64,000 nucleotides of DNA. Origin: Eubacteriaceae bacterium ES3 (GTDB lineage: Bacteria > Bacillota > Clostridia > Eubacteriales > Eubacteriaceae). How positions within the stretch are numbered: the stretch's first letter is position 1; the number at the start of each line of letters is the position of its first letter. Shown here piece by piece: positions 8,038 through 16,302 of this stretch. A program made the position numbers and the translations under genes. The notes beneath the pieces were generated by a model. It was not told the origin of the DNA, did no database searches, and saw only the letters and a program-made list of their open reading frames with translations. The stretch is taken from NCBI GenBank assembly GCA_030586155.1, contig CP130741.1, positions 3,032,680 to 3,096,679 on the forward strand, given 5' to 3'.

Positions 8038-9570
8038 TTATTCTTCAATGACTAATGATGCAAGACTTGATTTTGTCACAATTTTCTCTTCATCTTCGTC
8101 CACTTTACCTTTGAAGCCCAGCCATTTATACTTGCTGTCATCCTCTTCCACAGGTGTTTCTACTGCTTTAGGTGATTCCATTTCAGACGTTTCTGTTTTT
8201 ATCGTCTCACCCGTTGCTGCCGCTTTAACCAAATCTGAAATAGTCTTTTCCAGTGATGGAGCCGTTTTTCTAACAACTTTGACTTCTTCCGGAGCTGCTG
8301 CTTTTTCAACCACCGACTCGACAATTTTCTCTTCCGTAGCAGGTTCACTGACCACCGATTCAATAGTAGTCTGCTCGATGGCAACAGCTGGTTCATCTGA
8401 AGGTTCTACTACTTCAGGCTCTAACGCGGCTTCTTTTTCAGTCTCACTTTCCGGATCATCCCCTTCCAGAATCAGTTCCGACATTTTGGGGATGGGGCGC
8501 TTGGGCATTTCGTCAAAGTCATCGACATTGCCTTTAAAACCCAGCCACTTATATTTCGAATCATCTTCCTCTTCTACTATCGGATTGGCCTCCACTATCT
8601 CAACTTCCTCAACCACTTCTGTGATCTCTTCAGCTACTTCGGGAATTTCAGCTTTTGTAGTGAGTTCTTCCACCACTTCTGCCGGTAATTCAACCTCAGG
8701 CTTTTCCGCTTCCTCCCCCTGAATCGTAACTGTCCAGCCTTTTTTCATCGGCGGTTCGCCTTCTTCACGCTCAGCCTTAAAGCCGACCCAGCTTTTCTGC
8801 GGCTGATAAGGTGGAATTTCCTCATCGATAATCCGATTTATTGCTTTGCTTGCCTGGGCAGTACCATGCAGCGTTTCTGACGGCATAATCTTTTCCGATG
8901 TATGAAATTCCTTTTGAGCCATCAGTGGATTTTTTCTTTCCCATGATTTCTTTTTGTCCGGGAAATATTTTTTAAGCACCTCTTTAGGGATCTCTTCATT
9001 ACACAGTATTGCCGAAACTGAAGTCAGTATTTCCGGCAACCGCTGATTTTCAGGCCATTTTGTCGACATTCCGACCTCATATTTGACCAGATCCACCACA
9101 TTAAAGCCCAATGATTCCAGCGAAAAACGCATAAGTTTGGGAAAACGACAGGGCTGGCCACTTTTTCGCGCGCATTCCATCCCCTGGACCTGGCATACCG
9201 GGCAAGACCCGGGAATCAATCCCATCACGCCTTCAACTTCATTCTCGATTTCCAGCAGAGTCTGCCAGGTCATCACTTTAATGGCTTCCATCTTTTCCGT
9301 ACAATAATCAGAAATCGCTTTCGGATCGCGAATCAGACGAATATCATTACGGGGTACCTCATACTGTCTACCGATAATATGCATATATTTAAATTGTTTT
9401 AAAAAAAGTTCTTCATCAAACTGATATGGCGGGCATGACCAGATCTTGCTGTAATTAGGACACGCTTTACAAAAACCAAGTGTTTTGTCGCGATCAAAAT
9501 ACTCTTCCATTAACCGGTCAATACTGATTGCGCCAAAGCTGAGTTTATTCTTAAGTTCCATCATTTTCAT
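8038..9570 (-). CDS. DUF2284 metal-binding protein with a repetitive acidic C-terminal tail
   Basis: The first ~200 residues match DUF2284, a predicted metal-binding domain of anaerobes. Cysteines 34, 37 and 46 are in LGFCKACPNYSKIWSCPPYQ, and a second cluster is GSCPVCQVQGMECARKSGQPC. The remaining ~300 residues are low in complexity and rich in Glu, Val and Pro. They are punctuated by three aromatic motifs: KSWVGFKAE near 260, KYKWLGFKG near 340 and KYKWLGFKG near 480. Usual DUF2284 proteins end after the first domain, so the tail is an unusual addition. It lies 23 bases upstream of mtnP on the same strand. Function unknown; the tail may be a docking or scaffold region (inference). Confidence 0.8.
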   Translation of the reverse strand: MKMMELKNKLSFGAISIDRLMEEYFDRDKTLGFCKACPNYSKIWSCPPYQFDEELFLKQFKYMHIIGRQYEVPRNDIRLIRDPKAISDYCTEKMEAIKVMTWQTLLEIENEVEGVMGLIPGSCPVCQVQGMECARKSGQPCRFPKLMRFSLESLGFNVVDLVKYEVGMSTKWPENQRLPEILTSVSAILCNEEIPKEVLKKYFPDKKKSWERKNPLMAQKEFHTSEKIMPSETLHGTAQASKAINRIIDEEIPPYQPQKSWVGFKAEREEGEPPMKKGWTVTIQGEEAEKPEVELPAEVVEELTTKAEIPEVAEEITEVVEEVEIVEANPIVEEEDDSKYKWLGFKGNVDDFDEMPKRPIPKMSELILEGDDPESETEKEAALEPEVVEPSDEPAVAIEQTTIESVVSEPATEEKIVESVVEKAAAPEEVKVVRKTAPSLEKTISDLVKAAATGETIKTETSEMESPKAVETPVEEDDSKYKWLGFKGKVDEDEEKIVTKSSLASLVIEE

Positions 9571-9799
9571 CCCTTCATCGGTTTTATCAGAAACCCTTAA
9601 GTTACTGATAACAATGGATAGACCTCGCCTAATTATCCATTCTTTCTTATTCTACATCGATTTCAATTTTACATCAATTAAACTTTTTGTCTAACTATGA
9701 TATTTTTCCTGTTTTTTCTTATATGTCAAAATATTACCTGTTTTTTTAAGTTTAATACGGTTATAATTAAAAGAGTAATTTTTTGAAGGGAGATTATGA

Positions 9800-10492
9800 A
9801 TGGAATATTCTCATGAAGTAAAACGAATGTGTGTCGTCGGCAACAATGCTAAACATGGCGCTGCTCCTATACCCGAAGAAGGAAAATGGGTACAGGCCAA
9901 GGAGGTTACTGATATCTCCGGTCTGACACACGGGATTGGCTGGTGCGCACCTCAGCAGGGAGCCTGCAAATTAACATTAAATGTCAAAGACGGAATCATT
10001 GAAGAATGTCTAATTGAAACCATTGGATGTTCAGGAATGACTCATTCAGCTTCTATGGCCTCAGAAATTCTACCGGGAAAAACCATTTTGGAAGCATTAA
10101 ATACTGACCTGGTCTGTGATGCCATTAACACAGCAATGCGGGAATTATTTCTGCAAATCGTTTATGGACGTTCACAAACTGCTTTCTCTGAAGGTGGCCT
10201 GCCGATTGGAGCTGGTCTTGAAGATCTTGGAAAAGGACTCCGCAGCCAGGTTGGGACCACTTATGGCACCCTTGAAAAAGGCCCCCGTTACCTTGATATT
10301 GCCGAAGGTTATATTAAAGAACTGGCCTTAAATGAAAATAACGAAATTATTGGCTATTCCTTTGTTCATCTTGGAAAAATGATGGAGAACATCAAAAAAG
10401 GTGACACGCCAGCCGATGCCCTGGAAAAAGCTTCCGGACAGTACGGCCAATTTGATGATGCAGTAAAATACATCGATCCACGAAACGAATAG
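9800..10492 (+). CDS. NifU/IscU-like iron-sulfur cluster assembly scaffold protein
   Basis: A 230-residue protein with a NifU N-terminal-like fold. LTLNVKDGIIEECLIETIG leads into GCSGMTHSASMASEILPGK (C77), which resembles the GC..a.asSsm segment of IscU/NifU. Other cysteines are C11, C49, C56, C70 and C106. The C-terminal ~70 residues have no recognised motif. The start is the ATG at 9800, with AAGGGAG seven bases upstream; a TATAAT lies at 9762-9767. It is followed 9 bases later by the GGGtGRT gene. Unlike true scaffolds it has no cysteine desulfurase neighbour, so a role in ordinary cluster assembly is uncertain. Confidence 0.8.
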   Translation: MEYSHEVKRMCVVGNNAKHGAAPIPEEGKWVQAKEVTDISGLTHGIGWCAPQQGACKLTLNVKDGIIEECLIETIGCSGMTHSASMASEILPGKTILEALNTDLVCDAINTAMRELFLQIVYGRSQTAFSEGGLPIGAGLEDLGKGLRSQVGTTYGTLEKGPRYLDIAEGYIKELALNENNEIIGYSFVHLGKMMENIKKGDTPADALEKASGQYGQFDDAVKYIDPRNE

Positions 10493-10501
10493 GAGGAAGA
10501 C

Positions 10502-11500
10502 ATGGCATTATTTGAAAGTTATGAAAGACGAATTGATAAAATAGGATCTGTCTTATCCGCAAACGGCATTGCTTCCCTGGAAGAAGCAAAATCTATCTGC
10601 GACGAAAAAGGCATTGATGTCGCTGAACTTGTCAAAAGCATTCAGCCCATTTGTTTTGAAAACGCCTGCTGGGCCTATACTTTAGGTGCTGCCCTGGCCA
10701 TTAAACGGGGAATCACTAACGCCGCCGACGCCGCTGAAGTAATCGGTGAAGGCCTGCAGGCATTCTGTATCCCTGGCTCAGTTGCCGAACAGCGAAAAGT
10801 TGGTTTAGGCCATGGAAATCTTGGCGCCATGCTTTTAAGAGACGAAACGGAATGTTTTGCCTTCCTGGCTGGTCACGAATCCTTTGCTGCTGCTGAAGGC
10901 GCCATTGGGATTGCCCGTTCAGCCAACAAAGTCAGAAAGCAGCCACTGCGGGTTATTTTAAATGGCCTTGGTAAAGATGCCGCTCTGATTATCTCTCGTA
11001 TCAACGGTTTTACTTATGTAAAAACCGACTATGATTACGCAACTGGCGAATTAAAAATTGTCAGCAAAACGCCTTATTCGAAAGGTGAAAGAGCTGCTGT
11101 CAACTGCTACGGCTGTAACGATGTTCAGGAAGGTGTTGCCATCATGCATCATGAAGGCGTTCACGTTTCTATTACTGGAAACTCAACCAACCCTACCCGT
11201 TTCCAGCATCCAGTTGCCGGCACTTATAAAAAAGAAGCTCTGGAACAGGGCAAAAAATACTTCTCTGTTGCTTCCGGCGGTGGAACCGGACGAACCCTGC
11301 ATCCAGACAACATGGCCGCTGGTCCAGCTTCGTACGGTATGACCGATACTATGGGCCGTATGCACTCTGATGCTCAGTTTGCCGGTTCATCTTCTGTTCC
11401 TGCCCACGTTGAAATGATGGGCTTAATCGGAATGGGTAACAACCCCATGGTAGGTGCGACTGTATCTGTTGCCGTTGCGATCGAGGAAGCAAGCAAGTAG
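10502..11500 (+). CDS. GGGtGRT family protein (function unknown)
   Basis: A 332-residue soluble protein carrying the name-giving motif VASGGGTGRTLHPDNMA (about residues 257-273), followed by SYGMTDTMGRMHSDAQFAG. Also notable are VGLGHGNLGAMLL, FLAGHESFAAAEGAIG and the cysteine pair VNCYGCNDVQEG. This family occurs in anaerobic bacteria directly after a NifU-like protein, as here (9-base gap, AGGAGG site at 10491-10496). No signal peptide or membrane segment is seen. No biochemical function is known to me. The glycine-rich loops suggest a phosphate or nucleotide ligand, which is only a guess. Confidence 0.88.
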   Translation: MALFESYERRIDKIGSVLSANGIASLEEAKSICDEKGIDVAELVKSIQPICFENACWAYTLGAALAIKRGITNAADAAEVIGEGLQAFCIPGSVAEQRKVGLGHGNLGAMLLRDETECFAFLAGHESFAAAEGAIGIARSANKVRKQPLRVILNGLGKDAALIISRINGFTYVKTDYDYATGELKIVSKTPYSKGERAAVNCYGCNDVQEGVAIMHHEGVHVSITGNSTNPTRFQHPVAGTYKKEALEQGKKYFSVASGGGTGRTLHPDNMAAGPASYGMTDTMGRMHSDAQFAGSSSVPAHVEMMGLIGMGNNPMVGATVSVAVAIEEASK

Positions 11501-11573
11501 GTTATAGCCCGAGCTTTCGCATTAAAAGGCCATTTCAGGTTAGAACAATTTGCATCATTTTTAGCACATATTC

Positions 11574-11617
11574 AAAACATAAGAAGCCCCTTTTTATTCT
11601 GGGGTTTCTTATGTTTT
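11574..11617 (+). terminator. Intrinsic terminator after the GGGtGRT gene
   Basis: AAAACATAAGAAGCCCC pairs with GGGGTTTCTTATGTTTT around a 10-base loop. The stem is long and AT-rich at its foot, so it may work in either direction. It lies 73 bases after the stop codon. Confidence 0.8.
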
Positions 11618-11646
11618 AAATCAACACACTTTCCAGGAGGACAGGT

Positions 11647-11733
11647 ATGAACACAACAATGCTGATCGTTTTCTTCGCAATTATTTCTGGAGTTTTTATC
11701 CCTATTCTTTACAATAATAAAAATAGAAAATAA
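11647..11733 (+). CDS. 28-residue single-span membrane microprotein
   Basis: A short frame with a strong site CCAGGAGGACAGGT ending at its ATG. It encodes a polar start (MNTTM), one hydrophobic stretch LIVFFAIISGVFIPILY long enough to cross the membrane once, and a basic tail NNKNRK. It lies between two strong terminators (11574-11617 and 11745-11785), 147 bases after the GGGtGRT gene. It is either expressed by read-through of the first hairpin or from its own weak promoter. No homologue is recognised. The good ribosome site, the membrane-segment composition and the bounded unit support a real gene. Confidence 0.55.
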   Translation: MNTTMLIVFFAIISGVFIPILYNNKNRK

Positions 11734-11744
11734 TTTTTCATAAT

Positions 11745-11785
11745 AAAAGGTCAGGAGACGTAACGTTCCTGACCTTTTTATTTTC
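11745..11785 (+). terminator. Intrinsic terminator after the microprotein
   Basis: AAAAGGTCAGGA pairs with TCCTGACCTTTT around a 10-base loop, followed by TTATTTT. It begins 12 bases after the microprotein stop. Confidence 0.85.
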
Positions 11786-11866
11786 AAAACCTTATCTTTA
11801 CCGCACAGTTTTTAAACAACTTAAACCGATGAAGCTAGTTGTGACGCATTTTCTTGACGAGTCCTT

Positions 11867-12082
11867 CTATTCCAATTCAAACATTTGTCGATATTTTTTC
11901 AATAGAGTATTAACCTTATTTTTTTCAGTAACTACAACATTGAAGTCCTGATATTTATTATCTTTCTTGAATATCATATTAAATCCAGTATCCGGATTTT
12001 TATTGCCGTAACTATTGGACCTCACTTCAACACAATTGTAACCAGTATTTAATAACTTTTCGATCATATCTATGTTAATCAT
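11867..12082 (-). CDS. Hypothetical protein, 71 residues
   Basis: Starts at the ATG at 12082, with ATAGGAG seven bases upstream; an in-frame extension to 12118 has no site. The product begins MINIDMIEKLLNTGYNCVEV and is mixed polar/charged with no signal peptide, membrane span or cysteine pair. Charged residues cluster in the C-terminal half (KKDNKYQDF, EKNKVNTLLKKY). It stands alone on the minus strand between the microprotein unit and the TPR/DUF4125 pair. No family recognised; the ribosome site and the 71-codon frame are the main support. Confidence 0.5.
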   Translation of the reverse strand: MINIDMIEKLLNTGYNCVEVRSNSYGNKNPDTGFNMIFKKDNKYQDFNVVVTEKNKVNTLLKKYRQMFELE

Positions 12083-12161
12083 AATCACTCCTATTGCAGA
12101 ATAATTATCATTATACACCTTTATGTTCTTATTTTCAATGTGTAAAAATTAGTTTACACAT

Positions 12162-12183
12162 AAAAAGCACCCCGAAGGATGGC
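12162..12183 (-). terminator. Intrinsic terminator after the TPR/DUF4125 operon
   Basis: Minus strand CATCC-TTCG-GGGTG hairpin with a UUCG tetraloop, followed by CTTTTTATG. It lies about 75 bases after the DUF4125 stop. The stem is short, so strength is moderate. Confidence 0.55.
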
Positions 12184-12257
12184 GAAACAAAAAATTGCAG
12201 CGAAAGCTCACTCTCCAATCGACTTTTTCATGGGCAATCTGGCGACCTTCCTCACCC

Positions 12258-12863
12258 TTATACTAATTGCATCTCCGCTTCATCAATGGAAGGATAGCCA
12301 TATGCTCTGGCTATATTAGCATTAATTTTAATTGAGATATTCTCACCCTTTTCATTTAATTCTTCTAAATAGCCTAGAAACAAGGCTAAAGTTTTCTCTG
12401 AATAGGTTGAAATTTCACCCTCAAAGTAAACCTCAACTGTGGCATTTCGGCTCAAATCAGTTGACCGACCTCTAGCTTTCAGTTTAGGGTAATTCTCTGA
12501 AAAAATTCTGTCCTGTTCTTTATAAAGCTGGGCAATCTGTTCTATAAGTCTCTCTTTTTCTGGAGAAATTATCGGTAAATGAGATTTTATTTTCTCATAT
12601 TCTGCCGGATGCGTATATTTCATCATCATAGCATACTTTTCAGTCAGTAAATTTCTTTCCCCCTTTTCGGCCGCCTTTAAATCCTCTAAATAACTTTCCT
12701 GCAGTTCAACACTCCATGCTTTAAATTGCGAAGAACGCATAATTTCAAAGGTCCTTAAGTTATCCTGACAACTGGCACGACCGCCGGTATTTGAAACCTT
12801 TTGAAACATTTCCCATTCAATTTTTAAAATTTCTTTTATCAAATCTGCACTTTTACTACTCAT
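12258..12863 (-). CDS. DUF4125 family protein
   Basis: A 201-residue soluble protein with the DUF4125 core IEWEMFQKVSNTGGRASCQ and TFEIMRSSQFKAWS in the first 55 residues. The middle carries many charged residues and may be helical. Its ATG overlaps the stop of the upstream TPR gene by 4 bases, a sign of coupled translation. Function is unknown. Genes of this family are often beside TPR or DUF4037 genes in Clostridia and Actinobacteria (family knowledge, from memory). No catalytic motif is evident. Confidence 0.75.
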   Translation of the reverse strand: MSSKSADLIKEILKIEWEMFQKVSNTGGRASCQDNLRTFEIMRSSQFKAWSVELQESYLEDLKAAEKGERNLLTEKYAMMMKYTHPAEYEKIKSHLPIISPEKERLIEQIAQLYKEQDRIFSENYPKLKARGRSTDLSRNATVEVYFEGEISTYSEKTLALFLGYLEELNEKGENISIKINANIARAYGYPSIDEAEMQLV

Positions 12864-13732
12864 TCTAATTTCCCCTCAACTTCTTTGATATTTAAAACCA
12901 GCGACTGGTATTGTGGACTATTTTCGCTGTAGGTCGCTTTTAACAAAGGTTCAACGTTATTTAACATTTCAAGGGCTTTATCATATTTCTTTTGATGAAA
13001 ATAGATTGCCGCCAGATTATTTAGTGACGTTAAATATAATGGATGATCTTTGCCTAAGTGCTCATCAAAAATCAATAGACTCGATTCAATCATACTAAGC
13101 GCTTCATCTAATTCGCCTTCTACCATTAATGCATTTGCCAGGTTTAAATTTGAAATTGCTATATACTCATGATTCCCTGTATTTTTCAGCAGCTCTAAAC
13201 TTTTGGATAAAAAAACCTTTGCTTCTGCCATCTTACCCATATCCTGATAGAGATTGGCTAGATTATTTGTGGCGTTTGCATATAAAGTACTCTTAAATTC
13301 AAGGTTTTCCGGGGAAATTGAAATCGTATCAGCTGATAATATATCTTTCATTTCCCGGTCATTATCGTAGCTTTTCAAAGCCTCTAAAAACATTCTTTCA
13401 GCTTTGTCAAATTCTTTTGTAAGCCTATACATGCAGGCCAGATTGACCGATGTTGTTGCATATTGCATCGAATCTTTTCCCACTTTTTTCTCAATAAGTT
13501 TTAGGGCTTTATCAAATGTTTCATGGCTTTTTTCAAAATCCCCAACATTTCGATACATTCCACCCAAGTCATTAATAACAGTTACATATCTGTCTGAATC
13601 AGCACCAAAATGCTCCCTGATCAAGTCGCAATATGTTTCCATATAAGGAATCGCCTCTACATAATTTCCTTCATGGCTAAACTTTCTAATCACAGCTTTT
13701 AGTTGTTCTTTTTGATTTTCATATTCATTCAT
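12860..13732 (-). CDS. Tetratricopeptide repeat protein (kinesin-light-chain-like TPRs)
   Basis: A 290-residue protein made almost wholly of TPR units of about 42 residues, the kinesin-light-chain subtype. Repeats are visible at VTVINDLGGMYRNVGDFEKS, ATTSVNLACMYRLTKEFDKA, ANATNNLANLYQDMGKMAEA, ISNLNLANALMVEGELDEA and LTSLNNLAAIYFHQKKYDKA. There is no signal peptide or membrane segment, so it is a cytoplasmic protein-binding module. It is the first gene of a two-gene operon with the DUF4125 protein, which is its most likely partner (inference). Confidence 0.88.
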   Translation of the reverse strand: MNEYENQKEQLKAVIRKFSHEGNYVEAIPYMETYCDLIREHFGADSDRYVTVINDLGGMYRNVGDFEKSHETFDKALKLIEKKVGKDSMQYATTSVNLACMYRLTKEFDKAERMFLEALKSYDNDREMKDILSADTISISPENLEFKSTLYANATNNLANLYQDMGKMAEAKVFLSKSLELLKNTGNHEYIAISNLNLANALMVEGELDEALSMIESSLLIFDEHLGKDHPLYLTSLNNLAAIYFHQKKYDKALEMLNNVEPLLKATYSENSPQYQSLVLNIKEVEGKLE

Positions 13733-14048
13733 ATTCTATTCTCACCTCACACTTAGTATTTAATGCTAGCATTACTTTAATTCAGTATAAACCTTCCTTC
13801 TGCTTCTTTCAAGCAGACTCTTAACCCAAATGCTATAACAAAACCTAATCTATTTTCAAAAATGCGATGATCTTCAGCGGGATTAACGGCCGGAAAAATT
13901 GAACAATAAAAATCTTTATAAAGGGATTAAAAGACGAAAAAATTGTTATATACTTTAAATAAGCTGGTATTTTTTATAAAAACCATTGACAGAACTTGTA
14001 TTTGTGTAATATAAAAGAAGTATACATCAGCGGAAGGAGAGATTAATT
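13733..14048 (+). promoter_or_regulatory. 316-base divergent intergenic region with a promoter at 13986-14015
   Basis: The gap separates the minus-strand TPR gene from the plus-strand 14049 gene. A good sigma-70-type promoter is seen on the plus strand: TTGACA at 13986-13991, 18 bases, then TATAAA at 14010-14015. A ribosome site GGAAGGAGAG follows. Nothing else in the stretch suggests a gene or structured RNA. Confidence 0.6.
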
Positions 14049-14318
14049 ATGGCAATGCGTTACTCAAGTCTGGTCAAAGACGGCAAACTCAATGTACGAC
14101 AGGACTATATTCAGACTGAATCCGGCGATTTTCAGAAACTCACTCCAAACTGGGTGAGAAAAGCCTATGAAAAGGCTCAGGAGCTGGAAGATACCGAATC
14201 CATTGAAAAACTGGAGAATCTGGTCCTCGATGTCTATATTAAAGGAGAAGAAGACCATCTCGGCAAACGGATTAACTGGTGCTTAAAAGACGAATTAAAC
14301 AGTCTTAACAACAATTAA
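14049..14318 (+). CDS. Hypothetical protein, 89 residues
   Basis: A small soluble protein, MAMRYSSLVKDGKLNVRQDY at the start, rich in Glu and Lys, with no cysteine cluster or membrane span. GGAAGGAGAG precedes the ATG and a consensus promoter (TTGACA-18-TATAAA) lies directly upstream. A bidirectional terminator follows 52 bases after the stop. It is therefore a complete single-gene unit that looks well expressed. No family is recognised; the helical stretch at residues 35-65 (VRKAYEKAQELEDTESIEKL) might pair with another helix. Confidence 0.65.
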   Translation: MAMRYSSLVKDGKLNVRQDYIQTESGDFQKLTPNWVRKAYEKAQELEDTESIEKLENLVLDVYIKGEEDHLGKRINWCLKDELNSLNNN

Positions 14319-14370
14319 AAAGCATTCTCTTTGGCTCGTAAAACCCATTTTCCTAAATATCATCCACAAT

Positions 14371-14412
14371 AAAAGCAAACAGACAAGTATTCTATTCTGA
14401 CTGTTTGCTTTT
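14371..14412. terminator. Bidirectional intrinsic terminator between convergent genes
   Basis: AAAAGCAAACAG pairs with CTGTTTGCTTTT around an 18-base loop. A-run and T-run flank both sides, and the genes on each side converge on it. Confidence 0.8.
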
Positions 14413-14449
14413 ACTATTTTCTATATTCTGGCAGTCCTGATGCCCTTTA

Positions 14450-16213
14450 TCAGTTCAAAATAATCTGCTTCAGGTATTTAATAACCAGATCCGAAAAGCG
14501 GTTGATATCCCTGATATAGGCAAAATCCTTACCATAAATCAATTTTTCCGCCATCAGGTCCTGCTCTTTTCCGGTAAAGACTCCCAAGACCAGTATTCCG
14601 GCCTGTCTGGCCGCCCGCACTTCTCTGGCTGTATCGGTAATGGCAACCCGGCCTCTGTAAGCCTGATCCAGGCTTTCTTTTTGCCCTTTACCGACTTTTA
14701 TATCATTAGGTCGTCCGTCGCTTAAGACAATTAGAATTTTATTGTCTTCAGTACGTTTTAACAAATCTTCTGTGGTTGCCCGAATCGCCAGACCATCGCG
14801 ATTATTACCGGTACAAAAGTATTCAAAGATATTCTCATTGTGTGATAAGGGCGCTTCATAGTCACGAAACCGCTTAATTACCGTATAATCAAGAAAACTT
14901 GAAAATCCCATCACCCGGTTGGGAATCCCTACCAGAGTTAAAGCCTGGGCCAGTAAAAAAGCCTGAATGGCCACGCTGGACTGATTGCGCCTTTGCGAGC
15001 CACTGGAATCCATCAGGATATCCACAACAAAAGACCCTTTATCATTATCGATGGTTTTTACAAACACTTTGTTATTGCTGCTTCGACCAATACGCCAGAG
15101 TTTATTGGCTACCAGTGTCCCGCTGTCGGAAGGAATCGCGTCTTTGGTTTCTTCCTGAACCAGGGTTCTGGCCATACTTTCTTTCAGCTTATTGATATTT
15201 CGCTTACAAACCTTGTAATTGGCACGATAAACATCTATATTTTTAGTCTGATGTCGACGAACATATTTCTGTTGGAACTCATTTTCACTTTCACTGCGAA
15301 TAACCCCATCGGTCATGTGTATCCGACAATTTCCGTGCTCACCGCGGCAAACGCGGTTCTCAAGCTTACGCACCTCGCTGATATTCAAAAATGAGTTACC
15401 ATAATAATAGGATACTTTTTCATAGATCTTTTCCAGATCTTCTTCCTGAACTCTGATAATCCGATTATCTTTGTCCACACCTGGCATCGTTGCGTCACTA
15501 TTGCTTTCACCAAGTAAGGCTTCGGCGATTTCTTCAATTGATGCCTCAATTTCCTCATTGGCCGGATCATCAAACAACTCCTCCAGCATAAAGTCAGAGA
15601 AATCACCACGCAGACCTTTGGGATTTCCATTCTCATCAATGATTTCACCATCGGCATTCACGAAAAGCGGAAAGTGATCCATATAAATATCTTCGATTCC
15701 ACGTAAAAATTCGATGGTATCCTCACGGTCCGACAAAGCATTGAGATCATGCATCAGGTTTCTGGTTGCCACATCAACCTGTGGTGACTTGCCGATTTTT
15801 TCCAAAACCATTGCGTGTCTGGTCTTTTCGATCAGATTTTCGGTATGAAGATTATAATAGCTCATCAAGACATCATCATAAGCTTTTTTGCGGATATCAT
15901 AAATCCCCGGCCGCTCAGCAATCAGTTTTTCTTCAATCAGGACATCACTTCCCATGCCAATCAGACCAAGCAGTATATCTTTATCAAACCCTGCTTTATA
16001 GCGGCTGATCACATATTTTTTAACAGAATCCCATTTGATGTACTTGCGTCTTCCACCAGCCGTCACGGCGTGGTAGAGGGCAACATTTTCAGAGATAAAA
16101 CTTTTTTCTCCCCGATCCATATTTTCATCATAGTCACCGGAGACAGTCCACATCAGATTGGAAACCCGATTGTCAAATTCATAATTCTCATAAATCCATT
16201 TTTTTGACTCCAT
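14450..16213 (-). CDS. VWA-domain protein of the NorD/CobT-like type
   Basis: A 587-residue cytoplasmic protein from the ATG at 16213 (AAAGGAGG six bases upstream). The C-terminal third is a von Willebrand A domain: MIDAS motif VDILMDSSGSQ (about residue 400) and LIVLSDGRPND (about residue 499). The middle has an acidic stretch (LEELFDDPANEEIEASIEEI). This layout is shared with NorD and with the CobT subunit of cobaltochelatase. Such proteins act with a MoxR/CbbQ-type AAA+ ATPase, which is encoded just upstream. The target is unknown: metal-centre maturation is the usual role of the pair, but no obvious client gene is adjacent. Confidence 0.82.
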   Translation of the reverse strand: MESKKWIYENYEFDNRVSNLMWTVSGDYDENMDRGEKSFISENVALYHAVTAGGRRKYIKWDSVKKYVISRYKAGFDKDILLGLIGMGSDVLIEEKLIAERPGIYDIRKKAYDDVLMSYYNLHTENLIEKTRHAMVLEKIGKSPQVDVATRNLMHDLNALSDREDTIEFLRGIEDIYMDHFPLFVNADGEIIDENGNPKGLRGDFSDFMLEELFDDPANEEIEASIEEIAEALLGESNSDATMPGVDKDNRIIRVQEEDLEKIYEKVSYYYGNSFLNISEVRKLENRVCRGEHGNCRIHMTDGVIRSESENEFQQKYVRRHQTKNIDVYRANYKVCKRNINKLKESMARTLVQEETKDAIPSDSGTLVANKLWRIGRSSNNKVFVKTIDNDKGSFVVDILMDSSGSQRRNQSSVAIQAFLLAQALTLVGIPNRVMGFSSFLDYTVIKRFRDYEAPLSHNENIFEYFCTGNNRDGLAIRATTEDLLKRTEDNKILIVLSDGRPNDIKVGKGQKESLDQAYRGRVAITDTAREVRAARQAGILVLGVFTGKEQDLMAEKLIYGKDFAYIRDINRFSDLVIKYLKQIILN

Positions 16214-16302
16214 CACAAACCTCCTTTCCGAAGCTAAGGTTAAAATCACCATTATCATCCCGACAAAAACTAATTTAACTTAGCTACAGCTTTGACAATT
16301 GC

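Noticed and set aside
8048-8722. Long plus-strand frame (224 codons), Ser/Thr-rich
   Set aside because: It is the complement of the low-complexity acidic tail of the DUF2284 gene. Its Ser-rich content is the mirror of Glu codons, and it has no ribosome site.
11572-11787. Minus-strand frame of 71 codons
   Set aside because: Runs through two terminator hairpins and antisense to the microprotein. No plausible start site.
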